A stretch of DNA of 64,000 nucleotides, from contig NC_133287.1 of the NCBI RefSeq assembly GCF_005239225.2, positions 8,599,493-8,663,492 of the forward strand. Direction: 5' to 3'. The DNA is from Populus alba (Eukaryota; Streptophyta; Magnoliopsida; Malpighiales; Salicaceae). The notes beneath the pieces are model-generated. The model made no database searches. It was not told the DNA's origin and saw only the letters and a program-made list of their open reading frames with translations. This document shows, one piece after another, positions 47,370 through 59,580 of this stretch (position 1 is the first letter of the stretch; each line of letters opens with the position of its first letter). The position numbers and the translations under genes were made by a program.

Positions 47370-47758
47370 TTAAACACATCTCCAGTGCCAGTATTCACAC
47401 ACCGCTGGCGGTGTGCATAGTTCCAAGGTCCTCCGACTTGTATTGCCTTTCACCATCGAAGTAATGGCTGTGGAGTCTGTAATAGGACGAAGTCCATGCG
47501 ATTCTTTTCTGGGTCTGGCCGGGCTACCGAGCATGCATCCTTGTACCCATGAAAGCACAACTTCAAGGAGCTTAGGCAATCTAACAATGGAAAATAACTG
47601 TCCAGATTACTTGTGTTTATCGTGTCAAGAAACCAGGAGCCTTTGAACAAAGAAACAAGCAGAGCATTCGGCAACTTTCCAACGCCAAGCACACAATTTT
47701 TGAGCAGCGATTCATAGAGTTTCATCGATTCATCGATGAAACATGCTCGAACCATCAC
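47370..47758 (-). pseudogene. Unrecognised coding-like fragment (minus)
   Basis: A 102-codon minus frame (47450-47758) with FIDESMKLYESLLKNC, KLPNALLVSLFKGSWFL and SYFPLLDCLSSLKLCF, and an overlapping 69-codon frame (47370-47579). Coding-like composition contrasts with the surrounding AT-rich DNA. I cannot assign a family, and the switch between frames suggests a decayed copy. It may also be chance in a GC-richer patch. Confidence 0.25.
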
Positions 47759-47895
47759 TCACCAGCCCCTTCATAACTCCTAAAATGGATATACTGCAGA
47801 GCTAACCGCAGAATGCTCAGTGGTAGTGTTTCATGTTCTCCATATGTGTTCGTGTGGTTTATGAATAGAAACATGCTCGAACCATCACTCACCAG
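47738..47895 (+). repeat. Exact 28-bp direct repeat, 130 bp apart
   Basis: The 28-bp sequence beginning 'gaaacatgctcgaacc' is found at 47738-47765 and 47868-47895 without a mismatch, while the DNA between is not repeated. Confidence 0.85.
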
Positions 47896-49644
47896 TCTGG
47901 TCACTGTTTATTGTTTTTTCTTTTACCTGGATAAAGCTACTTATATAATCTATTTTGCAGCTGCATTTAATTTACCTAATGTCCCTCAAATTTGACAAAT
48001 CATGCATGCAAATGATCCTTTGTAATTTTTCTACAACCTCATATGACCTGTTTAGGCTGAATAACAATCCATTTAGTCTAAAAAGACCAACTCAATCAGC
48101 TTTTTGCTACAGATTTGACTTTAAAGTATTTAAATATTTAAAGTTTTCCTAAATGGAAATTTCATCTTTAGAATTGAATGCTCAATATATGGGTTCCGGG
48201 GAGAAACTTGCTTTTGGTTTTATGGGCCAAAAAACCCATTTTTGAACTAATAATTGACATGCAAACACATGAAACACAACATACACATCTCAATAAACCG
48301 ACTTGATCCATTAATGTTGCCAAAATTCAGTAAAAAAAAAAAACAAAAAAACTTGAACCATAGACACCAAATCTTTCTGAGCTTTTATTTTCAGTCGATT
48401 TGATAATGAATAACTACAGCTATTAAAACTCTTTTGATCAAATGAAATATTTAAATACCAAAAATATAAAATAAAATAAAATAAAATGAATTTGTAGATT
48501 AAAACAAACATTTCCAAGACTTTTAGATGAGATTTAGTATTTTCCATGTTTTATAGTTTAGCCTTTTTCTTTTGATATAATACTGATATATAATAATTTA
48601 ACAATAATTCTATCTAATTAGGAGATTAAAGAATATAATTGAAAAAAAAATTAAAGATGAAAAAAAAGACAGTCACTGTTCATATTTATATATTGCAAGC
48701 ATTATCAAATATCCAGTTGATATACGTTTTGATTTTTTTGTTTCTTTTCGCCGGAAGTCGAGGGATAATATATTTTATGGTTTCACGGTCGGAAAGATCA
48801 TGCCCAGGTGCATGCACTTTGCTTGGCCACGCGGTCTGCCCTTTCGTCTTGAAAAATGTGGAAACCGCTACTACCACCTCAAATCACTCCACATTTGGTG
48901 TCATTTTAAGAAAATTTTTAATGTTATTATATTGGTAAATGCGCAATACAAATAAAAGTCAAATAAAAATCTATGTCTATATATTTTTAATAGAAATCAG
49001 TATATTTTTTAACATAAAAATGTCACACAATTAAAAAAAAAAACATCTAGACCATTTGATTGTGTTCTTAATATGAATTCAATCATCAATTCATTGCCAT
49101 TTTTCATTTTATTCGTTTTATATGTGCATTTGATGATATATTATAAAATATATTTTTTAAATGTGTTCGGGTTGAAAAAAATACCATTTGGTGCTTATTT
49201 AAATTTTTTTTATAGCATTGCCATTTTTCATATTAAAGTTTTTGAAGAACATAAAAAAATCATCAATTTAACTTCTTACAAGTCAAATATAATGTAAAAT
49301 ACATTGCTAATTACAATACAACCATATTATTATAAAAGAAAACCTAAGTAGATGTTCGAAGAAAGTGCCATCAGTTTCAAAGGAATGTAGAAAATCCTGA
49401 TGTAGTTTTCTTTTCTTCGAAGTTTTGTCCTTCCTAGCTGATGACTTTTTTATTGCTTCAAAATAGACATTCCTTCCTTCTCAACGTTCATGCATCTTGA
49501 ACAGTTGTGTCCTGCCTAGCTTATGAATTTTTTATTGAGCACTAATTCGTCTCAGAATTTCAAACTCCCCTTGACACGGTTTTAAATAGGAGTAGAAATA
49601 ATTAATTAAGGTATAAACAAAGCCACCACGAATTCCCCTTGCTG

Positions 49645-49650
49645 TATATA
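49645..49650 (+). promoter_or_regulatory. TATA box of membrane-protein gene 2
   Basis: GCTGTATATAGATA about 90 bp before the ATG at 49739. The duplicate copy lacks this motif at the matching position. Confidence 0.55.
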
Positions 49651-49738
49651 GATACCCCATTATTCCTTAATTTGCATCTTGTAAAACTCAGCCGTGAGAA
49701 AAGAAAAACTTTGCTTGAGCACCTCTCTGTTTTCACTC

Positions 49739-50167
49739 ATGGAAGCAACAAAATTCTCATCCTCCAAGCTTGCCTTGAGGCCAATTTCTTCAGTGAAACC
49801 ATGCCCTAGAAGAAACACCATTGTCGCCCTGGATAGAAGAAATAAGGGACGAGACTACTGGGGTAAGCTTGTAGATGAAAGCATGATCGTACTGCGATTA
49901 CGAATTAAGGAGACGAAGATGTCGGAGGCAAGCAACAATCCACCGTCTCATTGGATGGAGTGGGAGAAACAATATTTCATGCATTGCAACTACAACAACG
50001 ATGTTTGTGAAGCAGTGCAGCTGTTGCAGAACTATTTGATGAATGTTAGACCAAGTCTGGCACTAGGGATGCTGCTGCTTGTTTCGTTGAGTGTGGCCAT
50101 CTCTGCTGGGGTGGTTTTGTTGCAGGCTATACAGATGGCTATGGGAGTTCTATCTGCCTTACACTAG
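49739..50167 (+). CDS. Small membrane protein, unknown plant family (paralogue 2)
   Basis: A single-exon 142-residue protein. The in-frame codons upstream of 49739 begin with GTG and hold no ATG, so the ATG at 49739 is taken as the start. It has a basic, Ser-rich start (KFSSSKLALRPISSVKPC) like a plastid transit peptide, the conserved LVDESMIVLRLRIKETKM and SHWMEWEKQYF blocks, CEAVQLLQNYLMNVRPSLAL, and one hydrophobic segment at about 108-130. About 80% identical by eye to the copy at 61156 and more distant from the one at 33447. Function unknown; a thylakoid or envelope location is an inference from the transit-like start and membrane segment. Confidence 0.85.
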   Translation: MEATKFSSSKLALRPISSVKPCPRRNTIVALDRRNKGRDYWGKLVDESMIVLRLRIKETKMSEASNNPPSHWMEWEKQYFMHCNYNNDVCEAVQLLQNYLMNVRPSLALGMLLLVSLSVAISAGVVLLQAIQMAMGVLSALH

Positions 50168-50168
50168 A

Positions 50169-50170
<2 letters not shown>

Positions 50171-50220
<50 letters not shown>
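50171..50220. repeat. (AT)25 microsatellite in the 3' UTR
   Basis: Fifty bases of perfect AT dinucleotide starting 4 bases after the stop codon of the membrane-protein gene. Confidence 0.95.
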
Positions 50221-50223
<3 letters not shown>

Positions 50224-50465
50224 AAGAATTCACGAGTATTAATGACTTTGATGATCTTTTGCGAGCTTTGTGATCAGCTTGTGCTGTTTGTTTTACTTTG
50301 AGCTGATCATGAAATCCTTCTTTTCATGTATTCGGATTATTATCATTTTACCAATGACCAATTGCTTCAATTCATAAATCTTCTTTTCTTTCTTTTCCTC
50401 GTTTTTGATTCTTTGAGTTTCTTTGAATTAATTATATTACTCCTTCCTTCGTCTATGAAGATTGT

Positions 50466-51881
50466 GTGGAACGTCGACTAGCTTGCTGTCAGAAACGAGC
50501 AAAAATCTTAATCCAATTATTAAATCAAATCGAGTTAAAATTTTACAAACCCGGTTATATATAGAGATTAACTCAACATAAAACAATAATCATGATGTTT
50601 TTTTTACTGAATCCCATAAAATCCAAGCATTAGAATATCCCCAGAGTATTAAATTGATGATGGAGTCTCAAACATTTGCCCTCCTTTTCCTTTTAAGATC
50701 AAGAGTACCCCCCAAATTCCGTCGATAAATATTACTGATGAATTCTATTCCGCCAGTAAAACCTAAAATGTTGCTAATGGATTAGGTAATGGAATTGGCA
50801 ACATAATTGTCATTGCTAACTCCTTCGTTAAATCAGTCAAAAAGTCTAAAACTTATTAATCATTTTATAACTTTTCGATGAAAATAATGTTTCTTTTTCT
50901 TACAGAATCATTGAAGAGTTTTCTTTTGTTTTTTTTCTGCTCATCAGTGATTCCATAGGTGTTTTTGTTTTCTTATAAATATGTTTAGTATTGAGGTTTG
51001 TTATTGTGGTTGTGATTTTAAAAAAGTTATTTTTATAAAAAGTACTTTTAGTTGAGTCTGATTTGAAAAAATATATATTTGGTTAAAACTATGGTTGAAA
51101 TTGAGGTTGAACAAAAAATAGTTTAATATGTTTGGTTAAAAAATTGTTTTTCAAATTGATGTTATAAAATAATTAATTAATATATATATATATATATTAA
51201 TGATTTTTAATTTAAATATTGTAGATTTAACTATTGTTATTACATTATGAAATAAATAATATTGATATCAAATATTTTTTTATTATTCCATTAAACTATA
51301 TGCAATGTCATCACATACGAAATCTATCCAACAAGGACTATATTTTTCATGGTTTTTTAAGCGCGCAACAACAAAAACTGAATTTTTTGTTACGCCATCA
51401 AGCAATATCCTTCTAATTTTTTGAATAAAATACAATTAAAATAAAAATAAAAACTGATTTTTTTTTATATGGATCGGACCGGCAAGAACATAATTGGAAT
51501 TGCGATCAAATTCCACAAATGCTACGTTATCATCATGCGATATTCTTCTAATTTATGTAGTGTTATTAAATAATATTAAATACTTGTTTTTTGAGTAAAA
51601 CTCAATTTTTTTTAAAAAAAATTTAAAATTTCATTTCGTACAAAATTCATTCGACAAGAATTATATTTTCCATGATTTTTTGAGCATGCAATAAAATTAG
51701 ATAAAATATTATCAGGAATAAAATTGAGATTACAATACGAGTAATTTAATTCACCATAAACTAATTTTTTATAAAAGCAAAAAAAAATTAAATGTTCATG
51801 TGAACATGAACAGTACAAGTGAAATCAATTAACTGCACTGGTTTTTCAAAAAAAAAAAAAAAACTAAACTTTTCACCTGAA
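50466..51881. other. Gene-free AT-rich stretch
   Basis: Includes 'gtttgttattgtggttgtg' near 51000, which resembles the end of the common MITE family. It might be the left end of a larger element whose right end ('acggcccacttag') is near 52195. No protein frames. Confidence 0.4.
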
Positions 51882-51911
51882 TAGTGCGAGTGAATTAATT
51901 CACTCGCACTA
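51882..51911. repeat. Perfect 30-bp palindrome
   Basis: The sequence starting TAGTGCGAGTGAA is its own reverse complement across 30 bp with AATT at the centre. It sits between A-rich runs. Confidence 0.95.
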
Positions 51912-51960
51912 GTTTTTCAAAATAATAATAAAAAAAAAAACTGTTCACATGAATAGTGTG

Positions 51961-52022
51961 ACAGTGGAGCATGGCTTCATTGTTCACTTGAAAAGTGAAG
52001 CCATGAAGCCATGCTCCACTGT
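51961..52022. repeat. Inverted repeat / hairpin, ~29-bp arms
   Basis: Left arm starts ACAGTGGAGCATGGCTTCAT and the right arm ends with its exact complement for 20 bp. The remaining arm pairs with few mismatches across a loop of only a few bases. A transcript would fold into a stable hairpin. Confidence 0.9.
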
Positions 52023-53740
52023 TATGGTTCCTCCCTCACGAAAAGTAGCAAAATGCTGCTTTTACAAAACCTGCGGCACCATCTTTGTTTTTAGTGGGTC
52101 CTACCAACATAAAATATTTTTTTCTTTTAACCAAACGGTATTATTTATGGCTGCAGGTGAACCTCACCCACAACTACGTTACCAAACGGCCCACTTAGTT
52201 ATTCAGTTGTTAAAAAAAAAAAACCAAAATCACAAAACAACCTAAAACTATTAATTTTTTTGAACATCAAAATTTTATTAATTTCAATATTCATAAAAAT
52301 ATTAATTTTACAATAATACATATATTACACGAACGAAAAGTGGAGGTGGAGGGGGGAAATCCTAAGCCGAAAGGACCATAATGAAGAGGATAATATGAAG
52401 ACATATATTCCATCATTTTCTCCCAATTCAGCATACTTTTTTTTATTTTATTTTAGTCTAAATTGACTTCATTTCTTCTTCTAATTTGGTTACTCGTTCC
52501 TCGACACTATCTAGGACCCTCAACTCAAAATCCAATGATGATGGGACTTGAGCCGAACTGTTGTGCATCTAAAATTAAGGCAGTACAACTCGATCGTATT
52601 TTTCTGATCAATATCATAAGCATTCCATAAACCTGATTCATATTGGGTCCATTAATTGCTCTAACGTCCAACCATAATTGAGGTTTGTGAGGAGGATAAG
52701 TGGAAACATTTTATTCATGTTTGTCAAATGAGACATTATATGTTTTTTACAAAACAAAACAAAACGTCAATTATAATTAAAAAAAAAATACAAGAATTAA
52801 AAAAATACAACAAACATGTTTCCTCATATAATTCTATCGGAGTAGGCTCATGTCAAAGCTGTTATTCCTGCAAAATAAATAAGTAGTAAAAAATTCTAAC
52901 AAATAAACATCGTATTGAAAAACTAAGACAAAATAATTTAAAAACTTACTAGACGTATTTCATGGTTGACAAATGGGGTGATCCACCGGTATGCTTGCTC
53001 ACCGAATCAAGTGTTTCTTTGTTTTGGTTCAGTGACCCGAATCTTGATCACCTTCTAAGATCTTCTAATTCCATAAACTCTTGAAACTTCTATTTATTTT
53101 TTTGTGACATGAATCGGTATATACTTCTTCATTACATTGACGTTATCAGAGTCAACTTGATTTTTTTGTATATTTATGGACATCATACCACAAATCACAC
53201 AACTCTATACAAAAATATTTCTTAAATATATATGAGATATTGAAAATTTTAGATGACAATTTCTAAACACAAAATTTGTTAATTTCCTTTTATAATTACA
53301 TTGTGCTTTTTCCAAACTCTCCTAACAACACTTTTGCTTTCTCTTTCCCATCGAAATCTTACATGCATTGTTAATTTCTTCATTATTAATAGGAAATTTT
53401 CCATTGTGCATAATAACACACAATTCTTTTCTTATATAAGTTCACAGAATGTGAAATTCAACATGAATGAATTTATATAATTTTAATAAAACCTCTCTAT
53501 AGTTTCATTTATATGGGGCCTTACCTAAATTCTCATTCCACTAACTTCTTACATGTAACAACACAACACAACACAACACAACACAAGTAGCCTCAGGCAT
53601 ACCACCAATCAATTTTATATTTATACACTTAGTTATTGTACAACGTGGTCTTAAAACATTTATAAAAATTCCATAACAATATCATAATCTTCCAATTAAC
53701 TTCATACATGACATAAATTATATTACAAATGCTACAAAAA

Positions 53741-53784
<44 letters not shown>

Positions 53785-54480
53785 TTATCTTAAACAATAA
53801 CAACAAAGCATCTACCATAGTCATCCATTTATGATGATCTTGGAGTTGACTCCACTGAATTTCTAGAAAGATTATTTCATAATACTTGTGATAAACACAT
53901 GTAACTTCAACTTTTACAAATATGCCAAATAAATTCGCACAATGTCGAATCATTTTCATTTATTGTATATCTTACAATAATCTAATTAAAATAAATAATT
54001 CCAATAAATAACTTACATTGAGTAGTCAACCTTCTACACTGCAATAATTTTATAAGAATATAAACCTATTAAAGAAGGGATTCCACTTTTACTTTAAAAA
54101 ATGAATGACTCTCAATCGATATCATATGCATCAAATGTCTCTTCATGATCAACACTTATATTAACATGATCACCGACATCACCAACAATACTACAAATTA
54201 AACCAACAATAACAATGGCTCATTTTGGATTTTTTTCTTGGCATATTCAAACATTATACAAGTTAAATTCCAATTTCAATGGAATAAGTCTACATTTTAG
54301 AATACACATCCTAAAAAAAAATCTACAATTTAAAAACACACTTTCTAAATCTAACAAGTTAATTCTATTATTCAATAATTTACTTTATAATGTTGTTGAT
54401 ATCGTTACTGTTGTTACTGTTACTGTTACTGTTACTATTGCTACTATTATATAGGGCTTAAACATTTAGTATAACAATTG
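52023..54480. other. Gene-free stretch with CACTA-like remains and microsatellites
   Basis: Holds the CACTA-like scraps described next, (ACAAC)n at about 53558-53586, (AT)n at 53744-53782 and (GTTACT)n at about 54405-54440. No intact gene. Confidence 0.5.
52430..53220 (-). pseudogene. Degraded CACTA (En/Spm)-like protein fragment
   Basis: Minus-strand scraps in several frames: a KHTGGSPHLSTMKY-like piece near 52960-53020, preceded by a NRSFKSLWN-like piece, and a C-terminal FELRVLDSVEERVTKLEEEM near 52460-52540. The TGGS...H pattern followed by a short coiled coil is what I recall for the plant CACTA-associated (PTTA-type) protein. Stops and shifts are frequent. The assignment is tentative. 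Confidence 0.35.
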
Positions 54481-54489
54481 TTATAATTT

Positions 54490-56700
54490 ATTTTTCGGTT
54501 ATTCCCTAATCACATTTTTTTCTCTCTTCAAAAAAATAAAATACAAAAAAAATCAAAAAAATATTATAAAAAAATATAACAGTGAAAAAAAATGTCAAAA
54601 CACTTAGAAAATAATCAAACATTGGTGGAGGAGGTTCAAAAATACAAAGATTGAAATTTACCGGTATTTTGTTGACTAATGAGAGCTTTGTTGACAAAGA
54701 AAATTCAATTTGAGGAAGAAAAGTCCAAAATCATATGTTTATAGACTCAATTAAATTTTATTGAAAGCTTAATTGAATTTATGGAGATTTTGATTGCAAG
54801 AAAAATTGATTTTGGAGTTAATTTGGGCTTTAATTGGAAGAAATTAAAGTTCTAGGGTCAAATTATAATTTTTAATAGTTAATTTGATCAAATCAGGACT
54901 TAATTGCATAAATATTGAAGTTTGATGGCCAATTAGGGACTTAATTGAAGAAATTCAAAACCAAGGAACAAAATGAAAAACACGCGTAAATAAAGGGACT
55001 ATAATTAAACCGAATCAGGGGCCAAATTGAAGAAATTAGAAGTTTATTGCTCAATTAAGAATCAAATTGCATAAATTCAAGACCAATGATCAAAGTGAAA
55101 AAGGTGGCCAACTTCAAGGCAGGGCTGCAATTGCATTGATTTTAAATCAAAATTGCAATTTAGGACTTGATTGAACAAATTACAAATTGAAGACTGATTT
55201 TGACTTTGACTTAAGTTTTTGCCACCTTTTCCATTTAAATGAAACGACGTGTTTTGTCCAAAACAGCGCCATTTCATACACTTTTCATTTTAAAAAAAAA
55301 GATGCCTGAAATGGTGCCGTTTTGATCAGCACCGTGGGTCTTCTTTTTCCCCTGGACGCGCAAAATAGGGGAAGAAGAAGATTTTTTCTTCCTTCGTTTT
55401 CATCAACTTCTCTTCCTCTAAAGCATAAAAAAGACACCGACCAAGGATCCCCTCTTGCCCAAAACTTTCCATGTGTTGGAGGGGCGGTAGCACAGTGGCC
55501 GCCCCATCCTCTTTCTCCCTTGTTTTTTTAAGAAAGAGCAAAGGGAGGAAAAGAGGAGAAGAGAAGAGAGAGAGTAGAATAGAGGGGGAAGACCAAAAGA
55601 AAAAAAAAGAAAAAGAAGAAGAAGAAGCAGAGAAGAGAATGAAAAACATAGGAGAGAGAGAGAGAATAAAAAAAACAGAGCCACTGCTGGCCACCAGGAA
55701 CCGCCAGCACCGCTGCCTGTCTTCTCCAGCAGCCACCACAGGTCAGCCCTTCTCCCCTTCTTTTTTTCTCCTGCTTCATCCCTGCCATGCCTCCATTATT
55801 CACGTTGCATGTGAACAGTGGAGGGCACTGTTCACACGGACTGGGCTGAGCCCATCTCACGTAGTTGGGCCAGGATCGACCTAACCCATGCATTTGGGCC
55901 GAATCCGACCCATTTCAAAAAAAAATTAAAAGATTTTTTTTAATATTTTGTGATTTCCCCACCTTTTGATTTATGTCTTTTTTGCTTAATATCGGTTTGT
56001 ATTTTACGTCATAAAAATACAAATTCAGTATTAAAATACTTGATTTTCATGAAAACTTCCAAAATACAAAAAAAATTGAAAAAAAAGAGAAAAAATATTT
56101 TTGTGCATACGGCCAAGTGTCTCAAAGGTAAAAAAATCATATTGTGTTTTTCATAAAAAAAAAAAACAATGTTTTAGCATGCATTTTGGCTTTAATAACC
56201 ACTTTATTAAAGTCAAGAGAACGTTGGCCAAAATATCAAAAACAAAAAAAAAATTATTTTGTGTTGTTTTAGTATCAGGGATTATGAATTTATACGTAAA
56301 ATGTATTCTCGATATGAAAAAAGGTGTTTTCTTTTGACGACATAGAACATGTATGTTTTTACCCGATAAGATAAGAAATTTCTTATTAAGAAGGACTTTT
56401 CTTGAACCTTAGACATACCAACAATTATAAAACACAACAAGACCATAGTTTGGGGTGCCAATACTTTTCCTTTACACAACTAGTCTCCGTACTCGATCTT
56501 TTAGACAAGTTAGGGTTCCTAATGATCAGAATACTAGGTGGTGACTCTCATTCAAATTTTCCATTGATAAGAGACAAGAATACCTTGTTTCTCCCATACT
56601 TGCCAGATAGACCATTACATTTTTTTTCATGAGTGGTGGTTAACGATCGTCGCGGTGCCGCATACATGCGACAACAATTATATTTAGATTTCTAAATTAA
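54490..56700. mobile_element. Probable Ty3/gypsy LTR remains (Ogre-like)
   Basis: Three parts follow one another: a region full of 'caaattgaagaaatt' and 'ggacttaattg' phrases (54700-55200), a GC-richer purine/pyrimidine block (55320-55900) with long overlapping frames on both strands, and a stretch near 56500-56670 with 'gttcctaatgatcagaata', 'aggtggtgactct' and 'cgatcgtcgcggtgccg'. From memory the last resembles the LTR-end/PBS region (TGGCGACTC, tRNA-Arg type) of Ogre-like elements. No gag-pol is present and the ends are not defined. Confidence 0.45.
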
Positions 56701-57784
56701 TTTTTATAATCACTTATTTACTTTAAACATTGTTGAACATCATTAATATTTTTTTTTACAATTATGTATGTGTAATTTAGCATATTCTTCATCCCATCTT
56801 GTCGAGCTCTCACAATCTGGTTACTTTTCTAGTATTTGGTCTTTTGAACTCTAAAGCTTATCTTTTCGTATCTTGAAAAAAAAGAAATTCTGAAATTTTT
56901 TGAATTTTTGAATATATATAAAAAAAAAAAAAAATTAGGGATCCAAAATAAGATTACGATAGAATCATATGGTATTGAATTGTGTTGATTAAATTATATG
57001 GTATGGATATAGTTACATTTTGTGTTTAATTATATTGGTTAGGACTGACTAAAGAAATGATTAAATTGTGTGATAATGAGAATTGTAGTTTTTTTAAGGA
57101 AGTTAGAGGCTAGAAAAACTATCCTTAGTTGCAAGCAATATTCTCGATTCGTGGGAGACATATATCATTTGTGAAACATAAATAAACTTTCTACTCGTGA
57201 AATTGTGCTAAATCATTAATTATTTGTGCTCTTTCATTATATTTTTTTTAACTGTGCTAACAAAAAAAAAAAAAAAACTCGATAATGAAGCTTATTCCTT
57301 AAGAAATTTCGTCCTAAAGAAGCTCATCACTAAAGACGCGGCACGTCGACATCCAACATACAGTGTACGCGTGGCGGCCTAAACTTGATTGTTATTATTA
57401 TTATTAGGGCCACATCACTACTTGTCGTCGTAATGAAAGATATGACAGCATACGTACCTTGCCCTCCAGACATCGGCCGCCTCCCGTGTCTTATCATTTC
57501 TAGGGCTTCATGCCTCTTAATTATATTTACTAAAATTGTGAAGCTGTGAGGTTATTGCAAAATTATTTTATTAATATATATTAGGTCAAATTTCTCCGTA
57601 AATAAAACTATTAAGTAATTGCGTAAAGCTCACTTGATTTCCTTCTTTCTCTTTTTTTTTTTTTAAATATTAAGAGAAATCATACGAATTTCAGATGATT
57701 ACTCCAAGTGAAATTGAAAAATTTAGTGATACATTAAGTATCTAATTTATACAAAGAGGATGATATTTTAGAAGTGTAATGATG

Positions 57785-57940
57785 ATTGATTTTCAAAGTG
57801 TTTTTTAATAAGAAATATATTAAAATAATATTTTATTTTTAAAAATTTATTTTTAACGTTAGTGTATCAAAACTATTTAAATATATAAAAAAATATTATA
57901 AAATAAATAGTTTTTTAAAAGAACCATTTCAAACTTGTTT
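57785..57940 (+). repeat. AT-rich MITE copy
   Basis: Starts 'gattgattttcaaagtg' and has the 'aaaaatttatttttaacgtt' core. Non-coding and diverged. Confidence 0.45.
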
Positions 57941-59384
57941 TCAAATAACTCCAAGATAGATATCGGCGAGGTTTACCCAAGATATCTATTGAATGACATT
58001 AAATTATATTACTATCTCAATCAATAGACGAAATCAAATGTTAGCCTTTGAAAAAAACAAACCTTACTCTTACGTTGTAGTGTGTATCCTCTCTACGAAA
58101 GAAAAAAAAGACTTGAAATATTTTAAATTAATGCTTAATGATTAAGGTAAACTTGAAATTCCATGCTATGATGTTGCATTTCTCACAATTCTATGAACCA
58201 ATCCCTTTCTAGCTAGTGTAAAAGCTGACATTATTATATTTTATACAAAATCAAAATAAGCACGCTGGCTTCATTTCACATTTCTACCAATTTTCCCTAT
58301 CTTTTTTTACTTTAAAAAAGAAGATTTGTAGCACATAAAAGTATATTGTTTAGAAAACAACTAGATTTGTGTCCCCCCGCAGCCGCGTACTAGGTAAAAA
58401 ATTTCAACATTAAAAAAAAAAAAAAAAGAATTCAAGTCTGAGTTATTGACTTAATTGATAATTAAAGGAAAATGTGATTACAATTATTTTTTAAAATATT
58501 TTTTATTCAAAAATATATTAAAATAATATTATTTTTATATATATTTAGTCCACACGTCATTTTATCAATTAGATAGCATTAAGAGTGTGTTGTTTTTTGA
58601 TTTTGTGGTTGGGTACAATTCATTTATGCACAAACCTCAACCACAAAAAACTATTTTTTTCTTGTTTTTTAATAAATTTCATACCTAAACCTCAATCTCC
58701 ACTTTAAATACAAACGCACACTAAAGAGCTCCACATTCGCCGTCCAAACAACTCAGGTGCCGTACATCACTTTTGGGCTCAGATGACTTCTCCTTCACCC
58801 TTGGTTTTTTATTCAAGGAGATCGTCAGTTATTTTTAATTTTTAATAAAGAATATGAAACCGGCTAGGAACATATCGACATGTCGTACAAATCAAAAAAG
58901 GTAAGGAAATTAATTAAAATGCCTATACCGTTTATTTAGTTTTAGTTGTTCAATGGGAAAGGAAATTATTTGGAAGTGACGAACATTGATTGACCTAATC
59001 GATCCAACACGACAAATCTTGGCAAATCAAGTAGAGTTGCGATTTTCAACGTCCTTAATTTTTTTTTATTTTTATTGAGTGGGAGTTCTCTCATCGTGTA
59101 TATGAATCACGAGGAGATCGTTTGCGGCCACCATATAATTCATTAGTCGACACATCCCACGTCAAATTGATGAAACTTAGGCATGCTTACTGATTTTGAC
59201 TGTGAAAATTAAATGTTTTTTGGTTTAAAATACTAAAAACAATAGTTATATTTAATGTTATATATACAAGACCTTAATATAATGTATACCATATTCATTA
59301 GACAACAACAAAAAAAAAGGGGTGGGGATTTTTTTTTCTGACTCGTAAACACTACCAAAATTCAAAACTCAATTTCTTTTTTTA

Positions 59385-59580
59385 ATTGTTTGGCAGTGTG
59401 GTTGCAATTGTTTTTTAAATAACTTTTTGTGTTAAAATACATGTTAATGATATTTTTTTTATTTTTAAAATTAGTATATTAAAATGATTTGAAAACACTA
59501 AAACCATATTAATTTGAAGTTAATAAAAAAAAAAATTTAAATTTTTTATAAAAACGTTTTTAAAACGCAGAACAATTAAG
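59385..59580 (+). repeat. AT-rich MITE copy
   Basis: Starts 'ttggcagtgtggttgcaatt' and contains 'attaaaatgatttgaaaaca' followed by 'ttaatttgaag', the same order as the copies at 12050 and 17205. Confidence 0.55.

Larger units (their letters stand above)
46948..48729. other. HDA5 3' flank and intergenic DNA
   Basis: The first ~350 bp are likely 3' untranslated sequence. A non-AT-rich stretch at 47350-47900 is described separately. The rest is AT-rich with no protein-like frames. Confidence 0.45.
48730..50465. repeat. Segmental duplication with membrane-protein gene, unit 1
   Basis: About 1.7 kb matched in direct orientation at about 59690-61880. Shared marks: 'gcatgcactttgcttggcc', 'acatctagacc', 'cctaagtagatgttcgaag', 'cttgacacggttttaaat', the gene, and 'aatattactccttccttc' near the end. 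Divergence upstream of the gene is larger than inside it. Confidence 0.85.

Noticed and set aside
49694..49738. GTG start extending the membrane protein by 15 residues
   Set aside because: Plant nuclear genes normally start at ATG; the first in-frame ATG is 49739 and gives the same length as the paralogue.
55326..55893. 137- and 121-codon frames as genes
   Set aside because: Low-complexity Phe/Leu/Ser or Lys/Glu repeats produced by a purine/pyrimidine tract, present on both strands at once.
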